Of a DNA stretch of 64,000 bases, positions 53,656 through 62,199 are shown one piece after another. Below the pieces are notes generated by a model, which saw nothing but the letters and a program-made list of their open reading frames with translations, did no database searches and had not been told where the DNA came from. Source of the DNA: Trinickia terrae (GTDB lineage: Bacteria > Pseudomonadota > Gammaproteobacteria > Burkholderiales > Burkholderiaceae). Positions within the stretch are counted from its first letter, which is position 1; each line of letters begins with the position of its first letter. The stretch is taken from the NCBI RefSeq assembly GCF_005144415.1, contig NZ_SWJE01000018.1, positions 1 to 64,000 of the forward strand, given 5' to 3'. The translations under genes were made by a program, and so were the position numbers.

Positions 53656-53691
53656 ATCCCGCAATCTTACAAAGAGGCAACGGCAAAAAAA

Positions 53692-53948
53692 GTGGCGACT
53701 GTGGCACACATTCAAATCGGTCTCGTTGGACTAGGAGCGGAGCGTCTATTGGCCAACAGGCGCTCGCCGATACAGCGCGATGCTTCCAAAGCGACATCCT
53801 GCTGATCGCAAACGGTCGTCGCATCAATGCGAAGGACATGATGGCGATCGGCGCGCTCCAGATGCGAAGCGGCACGTCCGCTCAGGTACTCGTCACCGGA
53901 CCGGACGAAGACGTGGCGCTGCATACCATCGTGTCGTTGCTGCATTAG
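53692..53948 (+). pseudogene. HPr-like phosphocarrier remnant
   Basis: The later part (frame ending TAG 53948) reads LADTARCFQSDILLIANGRR, INAKDMMAIGALQMRSG and VLVTGPDEDVALHTIVSLL, clearly an HPr (PtsH) second half. The N-terminal strand appears in another frame from GTG 53692 (VATVAHIQIGLVGLGAERLL). At the place of the phospho-His motif GLHARP it reads GLGAER, so both a frameshift near 53745-53760 and loss of His15 are seen. It cannot act as a normal phosphocarrier. A frame from 53598 that covers the C-terminal half is an alternative reading. Confidence 0.6.
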
Positions 53949-54050
53949 GTTGGTTCGCATGCCCCCATCGATCATCCTTTCGGTGTGCCGCCAGCTGCGT
54001 GATCTCGCTCCACGGCAACATCCGCAATACCATTCATTTCTGGAGAAAAG

Positions 54051-54272
54051 ATGAGCAATCAAGACACCTCATATGATCGATCGATTTCACCGTCCGCGGT
54101 TTGGGCGTTGGAGCGCCTTGCTGCTGTTCGATACGGGCGTGATGCGCCCGCCCTCGGTTGGTCCGTGTCCCGAGAACTCATCGCTGCGGGATTCGTGACC
54201 TTGGCGGCGAACAGCCGTCAGAGTGTTTCGATCACCGAGGCGGGTCGAGTATTCCTGCGGAGTCGGAAGTAA
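54051..54272 (+). CDS. small hypothetical protein, winged-helix-like tail
   Basis: A 73-residue protein with an RBS GGAG six bases before ATG 54051. SRELIAAGFVTLAANSRQSV followed by SITEAGRVFL resembles the recognition helix and wing of small DNA-binding proteins. No family name can be given. Confidence 0.55.
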   Translation: MSNQDTSYDRSISPSAVWALERLAAVRYGRDAPALGWSVSRELIAAGFVTLAANSRQSVSITEAGRVFLRSRK

Positions 54273-54568
54273 ATCGAGCACGAAGTGCGCCCGGCGCACG
54301 CTGCAGTCAGACCCGACACGTTGCCGTTTGCTGACCCGCGACGCCCTGAAGGTGCTGCAGGATGACGAAACGCCCGCGGCCGAGCCAGCTTACGGCGGCG
54401 TTCTTGCACCCCCGCAGACCTCGTATCTGGGTTCACCGCGAATTGCGCGAATCCCGATATCGATATGAAAAGCGATTCGTTTCGCCACTTGCATTAATCC
54501 GTCATATTCCCCGTCTCTCAGGCCACTCAGCGGCCGCTCGCAAGACACCTGACGAACGGGGATGGCAA

Positions 54569-56116
54569 GTGTCGGATCAAGCATTGGCAGATCGAACCTC
54601 GGCCGAAGCGCCGCGCTACGCGGCGCTTCGGCCGCGGCAAAGCACGGCGGCCACAGGCCCGCACGCAAGCGCCGCCACGCTGCGCGCACGCCTAGGCTTC
54701 GTGGCCGCGTGGCTTGCCTTCGTCGCGATCGCGTGGTGGATGCCCACGCCGCAGGGCCTGACCGCGCAAGGCAAGGCGACGCTCGCCGTCGTCGCGTGGG
54801 TCGCCATCGTGTGGTTCGTCGAAGCGATTCCGGTTGGCGTAAGCGGGATCCTCGTGCCGATGCTGCTCGTGCTCTCGCATGCGGCGACGCCGTTTCCGAA
54901 GGCCGCGAGCGGCTTTGCCGCGCCGGTCGTGTTCCTCTGCCTCGCCGCCTTTCTGTTCTCCGCGATCATGCAGGCCTGCCAGCTCGACCGCCGCATCGCG
55001 CTGATGCTGCTCGAGCGGCTCAAGGTGCGCACCGCCAACGGCGTGATCTGGGCGATGTTCGCCGTGAACTTCGTGATGTCGCTGGCCGTGCCCGCCGCGA
55101 ACGCGCGCGCCGCCACGCTGCTGCCGGTGACGAACGGCATCGCTGGATTGTTCGGCGGCACGCCGCGCGAACGCGAGGCGAAGAAGGCCATCGTGATCCA
55201 GACGCTCGTCTACGGCGCGATGATCAGCGGCATGTGCATTCTCACGGCGCACCTGCCGAACATGGTCGTCTCCGGCCTGATCGAGAAGCAGCTCGGCATC
55301 CGCCTCTCGTACTTCACGTGGCTCAAGCTGCAATGGCCCTACCTCGGCATGTTCGCGCTGACTCAGCTTTGGGTGCAGCACTACTTCAAGTCGCGCGCCG
55401 TGCCGATTCCGGGCGGACCTGAAGCGATCGCCGCGATGCGCCGCGAGCTGCCCGCCGTCGCGCGCCAGGACTGGAGCGTGCTCGCGCTGTTCGCGTTCGC
55501 CGCCGCGATGTGGGCGACCGAGCCGCTGCACCATCTGCCCTCGGAGATCGTCGCGCTCATCACCCTCGCCCTGTTGTTCGCGCCCGGCGTGCTGCGTTTC
55601 GGCTGGCGCGAGATCCAGGAGCGCACGATGTGGGGCACGCTGTTCCTGCTCGCGGGCGCGCTGTCGCTGTCGGCGGCGATCAGCGAATCGGGGCTCGCGC
55701 AGTGGGCCGCCGGTCACATCTACGGCGCCGCGCGCGGCCACGTCTGGTGGCTCGCGATCGCGATCGTCATGCTCGGCACGCATGTGATCAGGCTCGGGAT
55801 GCTGTCGAACGTCGCGGCCGTCACGATGATCGCGCCGATCGCCCTCGCGCTTGCGCCGCGTCTCGGGCTGCACCCCGTCGCGTTCACCATGCTCGTGAGC
55901 GACACCGACAGCTTCGCCTACGTGCTGCCCACGCAGATCACCGCAGGCGTCATCGCGTACGGCAGCGGCGCGTTCTCGACGGCGGATTACGCGAAAGTCG
56001 GCGTGGTGTCGGTGCTGATCGCCGTCGCCTACGGGATCTGCGTGATGGCGCCGTGGTATGCGCACCTCGGCCTTCCCGTCTGGAACCCCGCCGCGCCCTG
56101 GCCGTTCGCGCATTGA
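54569..56116 (+). CDS. DASS/SLC13-type dicarboxylate or anion transporter
   Basis: A 515-residue inner-membrane symporter with about 12 TM helices. FVEAIPVGVSGILVPMLLVL, a first substrate-site helix with PAANARAATLLPV, and the late SNVAAVTMIAPIALAL with FAYVLPTQITAGVIAYGSGA are the paired re-entrant features of DASS carriers. The GTG start at 54569 has GGGGA upstream; longer in-frame starts add Arg-rich sequence without RBS. It likely imports a di- or tricarboxylate or sulphonated anion with Na+. The downstream DUF3604-like gene (49-bp gap) may process the substrate. Confidence 0.85.
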   Translation: MSDQALADRTSAEAPRYAALRPRQSTAATGPHASAATLRARLGFVAAWLAFVAIAWWMPTPQGLTAQGKATLAVVAWVAIVWFVEAIPVGVSGILVPMLLVLSHAATPFPKAASGFAAPVVFLCLAAFLFSAIMQACQLDRRIALMLLERLKVRTANGVIWAMFAVNFVMSLAVPAANARAATLLPVTNGIAGLFGGTPREREAKKAIVIQTLVYGAMISGMCILTAHLPNMVVSGLIEKQLGIRLSYFTWLKLQWPYLGMFALTQLWVQHYFKSRAVPIPGGPEAIAAMRRELPAVARQDWSVLALFAFAAAMWATEPLHHLPSEIVALITLALLFAPGVLRFGWREIQERTMWGTLFLLAGALSLSAAISESGLAQWAAGHIYGAARGHVWWLAIAIVMLGTHVIRLGMLSNVAAVTMIAPIALALAPRLGLHPVAFTMLVSDTDSFAYVLPTQITAGVIAYGSGAFSTADYAKVGVVSVLIAVAYGICVMAPWYAHLGLPVWNPAAPWPFAH

Positions 56117-56165
56117 GCCGCGGCGCGTACGACATGCAGATCACCGCCTGGTACCAACGCACACC

Positions 56166-58571
56166 ATGAGCGAAAAAACCGACCACAGCATCGACAAGAA
56201 GGCCGCCGCGCTGCGCAGCCGACTTGGGCCTCACGTCGCCCCGCAAGGCCTCTACGAGCGGCATAAGCAACTGCCGTTCGCCGGCCGCGTGAGTTGCAAC
56301 GTCGAGCGCCTGGAAGCGGGAAGCTGGAGCGAGATCATCCTCGACTACGAGGTCGGCGCATCGGGCGTCGCGGATGGCGCCTGGCTCAAGGCCACCTTCA
56401 AGTTCTACTCCGACTGGGCCCTTTTTCAAACGAGCGATCCGGGCGCCGCGAACTACCTCAGCGCCGAGTATCACGCCGCGCCGCTCGCGCCGGGGCAGAG
56501 CCCGGCCACCGTGCAGGCGCTCAACGTGCGCTTCGACCAGAAGGGACACGAGCGGCCGTTCCAGAAAGCGGTGATCGTCGACGTCGTCGACGGCTACCTG
56601 AATGCGGGCGACCATATCGTGATCCGGCTCGGCGACCGCAGGCGCGGCCCGGGCACGCGCGTGCAGACCTTCGTCGAAGACCAGTTCCGCTTCCGCTTCT
56701 ACGTGGACCCGCTCGGCACGTCGCGCTTCGTCGCCGTGCCGGGCGACATCGTCATCGACATCCACGCGGGACCGCCCGCGCAAGTGCTGCTCAACGGTCC
56801 GCGCTTCGTGCAGCCGGGCGAGCGCGCGCCGTTCCGGCTGTCGTTGCAGGACCGCTGGGGCAATGCGTGCCGCGATGTCGGCGGCAGCGCCCGCGTGATC
56901 GCATACGACGTGCGCGGCGAAGCGGTCTATCGCCGCGAGCTCGCGCTGCCGGACGAAGGCTGGGCGACGTGCGCGCTCGACGACCTGCCCACGTCGTTCG
57001 GCGCGCTGCGCATCGTCGCCGACGTGCCGAGCCTCCGCGGCGTGCGCGCGGCCGAGGAACGGCTCACGATCGATGCGGCGCTGCCGGCGCCGCGCGCGCT
57101 CTACGCGGACTTGCACGTGCATGCGCACGACACGGTCGGCACCAACAGCCCCGCCTACAACGCGGCCTACGCGCGCGACATCGGCGGCATCGACGTGCTC
57201 GGCTACACGGCGAACGACTTCCAGATCACCGACGCGAACTGGCAGCTCGGCGTCGAAACGGTCGAGCGCTTCAACGAGCCGGGCCGCTTCGTGGTCTACC
57301 CGGTGCAGGAATGGTGCGGCAGCTCCACGGCGGGCGGCGACCACAACGTCGTCTTCCTCGGCGACGAGCGCCCCGGCTTCCCGTACAACGCGCGCGGCGA
57401 GCACAACCGCACGCTGGTCTGGAACGAGGACATGAAGGGCAGCGCGGTCGAGCTCGGCCGCTGGCCTGTCGAAGAGCTCTGGGATGCCTATGTCGACGAC
57501 GCCGGGCATCATCTCGTGATGCCGCACGTCGGCGGCCGCCGCTACATTCCGGACTGGCATCACCCCGAGCTCGAACGTCTCGTCGAAATTGCGTCGACGT
57601 GGGGGCATTTCGGCTGGCTCTACCAGGACGTGATCGCGCGCGGCTACAAGCTCGGCGTCGCGGCGAGCGGCGACGAGCATCGCGGACGGCCCGGCGGCGG
57701 CATGCCCGGCGTCCAGGTGTTCGGCGTGCACGGCGGGCTGACCGGCGTGCTCGCGCCGACGCTCGATCGCCGCAGCGTCGGCGCTGCGCTGCGCGCGCGC
57801 CGGACTTGGGCGACGACGGGCGAGCACAGCGCCCTCCTCGTGCGCTGCGGCGAGCACTGGCAGGGCGACGCGTTCGAGCATCGCGGGCCGGCGACGCTCG
57901 ACTACCGGCTGCTCGGCCGCGCCGGCTGGGAGCACGTGGCCGCGTACGACCACACCGGGCTGATCTGGGAGCGCAATCTGCATGCGGAGCTCGGCTACGC
58001 CGAGCGGCTGATCCGGGTGCGCTGGGGCGGCGCGCGGATTCGCGACCGCTATCGGTGGGCGGCGTGGCAAGGACGCATCCGGATCGTCAACGGCACGATT
58101 CATAACTTCGGTGCGGCGGGGTTCGAGCACATCGAGGAGGCAGCCTGGCGCACGGGCGCGACCGATATCGAATTCCGCAGCGACACCTACGGCGACGCCG
58201 ACAGCATCGAAATCGACGTGAGCAACCTGGCGGCGGCGACCATCGTGATCGAGGGGACGATCGACAGCTTCGTGAAGGTCGGGGATCCGCTCCAAGGGAA
58301 TCCGTTCGTGCATGCGCCTACGTTCCGTTGGGAGATCAGTGGCGCGGAGCTGCTTGCGCGTGGCGCGGCGACGCACGATCTGGGCGGGACGGGGCTCTTC
58401 GTGGCCGTCGAGCGGCTGACCGACAAGCCGTTGCCGGCGGATCTTTCCGGCAGCGTGGAGATCGAGCCGCAGAATGCGCCGTTTGGCTTCAGGCCCGTCT
58501 ATTTCTTCGGTCGGCAACGGGATGACAGCAAGGTGTGGGCGTCGGCGCAGTTTATTGAGTTTGGGGGGTAG
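56166..58571 (+). CDS. DUF3604-like PHP-fold metallo-protein
   Basis: An 801-residue cytoplasmic protein. Residues ~1-300 are beta-rich with Ig-like features. From ~312 a PHP-type phosphoesterase-like domain begins with ALYADLHVHAHDTVGTNSPA, and later metal-ligand candidates lie in VQEWCGSSTAGGDHNVVFLG, MPHVGGRRYIP, AASGDEHRG and TTGEHSALLV. It resembles DUF3604 proteins, whose activity is unknown. It follows the transporter gene in the same direction, suggesting a joint uptake/degradation function. Confidence 0.72.
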   Translation: MSEKTDHSIDKKAAALRSRLGPHVAPQGLYERHKQLPFAGRVSCNVERLEAGSWSEIILDYEVGASGVADGAWLKATFKFYSDWALFQTSDPGAANYLSAEYHAAPLAPGQSPATVQALNVRFDQKGHERPFQKAVIVDVVDGYLNAGDHIVIRLGDRRRGPGTRVQTFVEDQFRFRFYVDPLGTSRFVAVPGDIVIDIHAGPPAQVLLNGPRFVQPGERAPFRLSLQDRWGNACRDVGGSARVIAYDVRGEAVYRRELALPDEGWATCALDDLPTSFGALRIVADVPSLRGVRAAEERLTIDAALPAPRALYADLHVHAHDTVGTNSPAYNAAYARDIGGIDVLGYTANDFQITDANWQLGVETVERFNEPGRFVVYPVQEWCGSSTAGGDHNVVFLGDERPGFPYNARGEHNRTLVWNEDMKGSAVELGRWPVEELWDAYVDDAGHHLVMPHVGGRRYIPDWHHPELERLVEIASTWGHFGWLYQDVIARGYKLGVAASGDEHRGRPGGGMPGVQVFGVHGGLTGVLAPTLDRRSVGAALRARRTWATTGEHSALLVRCGEHWQGDAFEHRGPATLDYRLLGRAGWEHVAAYDHTGLIWERNLHAELGYAERLIRVRWGGARIRDRYRWAAWQGRIRIVNGTIHNFGAAGFEHIEEAAWRTGATDIEFRSDTYGDADSIEIDVSNLAAATIVIEGTIDSFVKVGDPLQGNPFVHAPTFRWEISGAELLARGAATHDLGGTGLFVAVERLTDKPLPADLSGSVEIEPQNAPFGFRPVYFFGRQRDDSKVWASAQFIEFGG

Positions 58572-58657
58572 ACGGGGCAAGCGCGTCGTTGATCGGGGCG
58601 TGTCCGGAAGCGGATCCCCAGGCGCTGTCGGGACCATCGAACCAACATTGCCAGAGA

Positions 58658-59113
58658 CTAACGATAGTGCCGACCAGCAATTCCCCAGAAAGTAAAACCC
58701 GCGATGCCGCCTGAGATTCCTAAAAACGGAACTAGTGGTGATTCTCCGTCGCCCCATGGGTTTAACCACACTATATAGATCACGGCCGTAAGCAGTCCGA
58801 TGCCAACTCCTATGGCGACATAGAATATAAAAATATTAATTTTTATAAATCGCACAAAAAATGACAAAATTGCACAGGGAATAGCACAAGTCAGAACCGC
58901 AATTGCCCACGATGCAAAAAACGTCAATCCTGACATAAAAACCAGGTCGGCGGCTTTCTGCCAGAAAGTAAAATTCGTTGAACTCTCAAAGGTTGTGACT
59001 CGACTCATTGTCTCAATAGCAACGAACGTAAGCGTTGCTACTGTAACGCTCGCGAAGTAGCCAGCAATCACGCGCTCTGTTGAGGGCATCAGCAGTGCCT
59101 TATCTGGTTGCAT
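58658..59113 (-). CDS. small four-TM membrane protein
   Basis: A 151-residue protein with four TM helices (around VIAGYFASVTVATLTFVAIE, FASWAIAVLTCAIPCAILSF, IFIFYVAIGVGIGLLTAVIY and a final glycine-rich helix). No family is recognised. The gene is noticeably less GC-rich than its neighbours. ATG 59113 has GGAAGAG five bases upstream. No partner gene is evident. Confidence 0.65.
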   Translation of the reverse strand: MQPDKALLMPSTERVIAGYFASVTVATLTFVAIETMSRVTTFESSTNFTFWQKAADLVFMSGLTFFASWAIAVLTCAIPCAILSFFVRFIKINIFIFYVAIGVGIGLLTAVIYIVWLNPWGDGESPLVPFLGISGGIAGFTFWGIAGRHYR

Positions 59114-59269
59114 TTGCTCTTCCCGTTCGATGGCGGCATCTTACTATTTTTCGAAGATAATCTTGAATAATTTAAATTGTATGGGATATGAAAACCATGA
59201 TCGCAATAACTCATGAAGTTGGCTCCGCATTCTGCGTTCAACCAAGCGTAGAAAAGTTGGCCGCATCCA

Positions 59270-60667
59270 TCACCTCCCAGCCCAAACAACATCACTATCC
59301 ACCGCATAAAGCCGACACCCGCGATGCCCATTCGCGCACGCAGCAAGCGCATCGTTGATCGGGTCCAGTCCGGACGCCGCTCCCCAAGCGCCATCGGGCG
59401 CGACCGCAAACGCGCGCGGCCTGTGTGCCGTCAAGAATTTGCCATAGGCCTGCCGCCCTGGCGCGCCCAAATAGGGAACCGCGGCAACATCCGACAACGC
59501 AGCAAACTTCGTCACCGGCGGCTCGGATTCCAGCCGCGGCCAGACGACGGCATTGTCCACAGCGTAGAGCTGGCAATACTTCGTGATCTTCCAGCAATTC
59601 TTCATCGCCGCAGCGGCGGGATCGAAACCTCCCGACGCCCACGTTCCGTTGGTCAAGCCGATGGCCATCGCACGAGGCAGCGGCGCAGCAAGAAACCCTC
59701 GATACAGCTTCTCGCGTTGCGCGTCGCTCAGATAAGGCACTGCGCTGAGATCGTTGATATCGGCATAAGCATTCGAAGCAGGCGCACGCGCGGGCAGATA
59801 TTCCGGGTTCACTTCTTCGCTTGGCATGTCGATGCTGGCAAGAAAGGCATCCGCCTTTTTCACCCAAAGCGGCAAGCCTGCACCGGATGCAGTCATCGCA
59901 TGCGCATCCTTCTGGAACGCACCATAGTCGACGAGCTCGGCATGCGCCCCCGCAGCCGTGTATTGCCGAAACATCGCCTGCCAAGTGGACGTGGCGAATA
60001 TCTGATCGTTCTCGCCGAAGAACCATATCGAGCGCAGACGCGTACGCGCACCGAACTGCCCCGCTCCGCTGATCAGGCCAGCATCGGAACTGGCGCAATC
60101 CGATTCCTTCACGCCGCCCGCAAAACTCATGAGCCCTTTGACGTCGGGCGGATTCAGCGCGCCGAACGCCAGCGTGTTCCAGCCACCCATGCTCTTTCCC
60201 GCGACGACGATATGCGCGGCATCGATGCCTGGCTGCCGCTTCAGGTAGTCGAGCACCTTGCGAATGTCTTGCGCCGCGTCGAGACCGATACCCATGATGT
60301 CGCATCCATGCGGACGCAGGTAGCCTTCGGACCCGGCATAGCCTCGCATCATCGGCATGGCGACCGCGTAGCCGCGCGACAGAAAGTAGTAAGGGATGAA
60401 CTCGTCGGCAACTCTCGGTGCATTCGCTGGATCGTGCGATGAGCCGTGGTTGACGAGCGCCAGCGGAAACGGGCCGCCGCGCGAAGGCATATAAAGCGTG
60501 ACCTTCAGGCGCACGAGCGGCGAGGAATCGACGGGCACGGTCAAGAGCCGCTCGTTAAGCGGCGCTGGGGGCGGATCGGACGGATCGCAGACGGCAGGCC
60601 GCGCGAGCAACAACAGCGACAGTGCAATCAGCATCGGCGCGACAACGTTGAAGAATCCTCGCGACAT
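59270..60667 (-). CDS. exported alpha/beta hydrolase with duplicated C-terminal module
   Basis: A 465-residue exported protein with signal peptide (cleavage near ARPAVC). The alpha/beta-hydrolase domain covers residues ~40-310: oxyanion segment LVNHGSSHDP, nucleophile Ser159 in AGKSMGG, then a likely Asp in FFGENDQIF and catalytic His in FQKDAHAM. The rest consists of two tandem ~65-residue modules. Each starts VPYL, contains RAM/RAF-A-I/V and a GxWxxxxG turn, and ends LYAVDNAVVW or LYAVDSDVVW. It is a periplasmic esterase or peptidase of the dienelactone-hydrolase type; the substrate is unknown. Confidence 0.75.
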   Translation of the reverse strand: MSRGFFNVVAPMLIALSLLLLARPAVCDPSDPPPAPLNERLLTVPVDSSPLVRLKVTLYMPSRGGPFPLALVNHGSSHDPANAPRVADEFIPYYFLSRGYAVAMPMMRGYAGSEGYLRPHGCDIMGIGLDAAQDIRKVLDYLKRQPGIDAAHIVVAGKSMGGWNTLAFGALNPPDVKGLMSFAGGVKESDCASSDAGLISGAGQFGARTRLRSIWFFGENDQIFATSTWQAMFRQYTAAGAHAELVDYGAFQKDAHAMTASGAGLPLWVKKADAFLASIDMPSEEVNPEYLPARAPASNAYADINDLSAVPYLSDAQREKLYRGFLAAPLPRAMAIGLTNGTWASGGFDPAAAAMKNCWKITKYCQLYAVDNAVVWPRLESEPPVTKFAALSDVAAVPYLGAPGRQAYGKFLTAHRPRAFAVAPDGAWGAASGLDPINDALAACANGHRGCRLYAVDSDVVWAGR

Positions 60668-60840
60668 GTCGTTTTTCTTGAAGAATCGGCGCAGTTCCGC
60701 GCAGCTATTTCGAGGGATGGGGAAATCGGAATTATGTCGATGAGCCGCCCGCCTGCCAACTCTGACAGTCCACGCATCCCAGTCCGTATTTATATAGTGG
60801 AGGGCCCCACAACAATTCGCGTTACGCGAAGGAGACATCC

Positions 60841-62190
60841 ATGACACTGGTCCCGCAAACACGCGCCCCGCTGCAACAGCTATTCCCTGACGAGGCGTCC
60901 GCAAACGCACCCGACGACACACGGCCCGGCTCCGGCTGGCCCGTCGCTTTCACCAACTACGAATTCCCGGTGAGCGGTCAAGGCACGATCTCCTTCACAT
61001 TCAAGACCGATCGGCCCTTTCGCATCGTGCTGAGCTCGCAGAAGAACCTCGACGGCACGCTGCTCGTGCTCGAGGTCGGCCTGGAAAAAACCGCCCTGCG
61101 CCGCGACAACGGCACGGACCCCAGCGGCGTGATCGCCGAAACCACGGCGAAGAAAGCGCTGATCGACCCGGGGACCGCGATCTCGTACTGGATGAGCCTG
61201 GACTACCTGAACGCACGCGTGCGCTTCGGCAAGGGTGAGATGCTGCCGCAACTCGTCGTGTTCGAAGCGCCGCTGCCGATCACGCCGGCCAATTGCCAGG
61301 TGCTGCCCGCCGGCGCGACCGCCAAGGCGCGCCGCGAAGCGCGCAAGGCGGCAGCGAGCGCGGCGGCCGGCGACTACAAGAAGCTGCGCTACATCGGACT
61401 CGCGGCGCAGGCGGGCACGCGGCGGCCGGAAGCGCTGGCGCACCTGCTGTGGCCGCTGCCCGTCGTGCTCGCGCCGCCGCCGGTGCTGGTTACGAGCGAC
61501 CGCATCACGCTCGACACGATTGCACGCAACGAGGCGACCGTGATCGCGAGCCTGCCCGACGCGTGCCAGGTGCTCTACGGCAACGTAGCCGGCCCCGCGA
61601 TCGAGCTCGACACGCTGGACTTCCCCGATTTCTCGAAAGCGATCAACTACAGCATCGTCACGCCGGGCTGCATCTGCTATGAGAAGCTGAAGGAAAAGGC
61701 CTGCGAATTCGGCAAGTGCGAGCCCGACGAGACCTATCTGCGCATCACGATCGGCCCGAACCAGGGCGACTCGCCCGGCTCTCCTTACGTGCTCGAAATC
61801 TGGCCCGGCAACCACTATTCGCCGATCCACGACCATGGCGAGGCGTGCGCGGTGATCAAGGTGCTGCACGGCGACATCTGGGTCGAGCTTTATCCGGAGC
61901 TGAACCCGAAGGTCACCGACTATTTCACCGAGGCGGTGTTCCACAAGGGCGAAGTGACCTACCTGACACCCGAGTATTACCAGGTGCACAAGCTCGTCAA
62001 CCGCAACCCGCCGGGCAACATGACGGCGACGATCCAGTGCTACCGCTACCCGGACGACGATACGGTGCACTGGGAGTATTTCGACTATATCGACGGCGAC
62101 CAGATCAAGCAGTTCACGCCGAACTCGGATTGGGAATACCTGCAGTTCCGCGCGCTGATCCGCGCGGAATGGGCGAAGGTGAATGGCTAG
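60841..62190 (+). CDS. two-domain protein with cysteine-dioxygenase-type cupin
   Basis: A 449-residue cytoplasmic protein. The N-terminal ~130 residues form a beta-sandwich (FTNYEFPVSGQGTISFTFKT) resembling farnesoic-acid methyltransferase-like domains. The C-terminal half is a cysteine-dioxygenase-type cupin: metal ligands H330 and H332 in SPIHDHGEA and H383 in YYQVHKLV. It may oxidise a thiol compound, but the CDO cysteine and arginine sites cannot be confirmed by eye. AAGGAGA lies six bases before ATG 60841. Confidence 0.72.
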   Translation: MTLVPQTRAPLQQLFPDEASANAPDDTRPGSGWPVAFTNYEFPVSGQGTISFTFKTDRPFRIVLSSQKNLDGTLLVLEVGLEKTALRRDNGTDPSGVIAETTAKKALIDPGTAISYWMSLDYLNARVRFGKGEMLPQLVVFEAPLPITPANCQVLPAGATAKARREARKAAASAAAGDYKKLRYIGLAAQAGTRRPEALAHLLWPLPVVLAPPPVLVTSDRITLDTIARNEATVIASLPDACQVLYGNVAGPAIELDTLDFPDFSKAINYSIVTPGCICYEKLKEKACEFGKCEPDETYLRITIGPNQGDSPGSPYVLEIWPGNHYSPIHDHGEACAVIKVLHGDIWVELYPELNPKVTDYFTEAVFHKGEVTYLTPEYYQVHKLVNRNPPGNMTATIQCYRYPDDDTVHWEYFDYIDGDQIKQFTPNSDWEYLQFRALIRAEWAKVNG

Positions 62191-62199
62191 GAAACGCGT

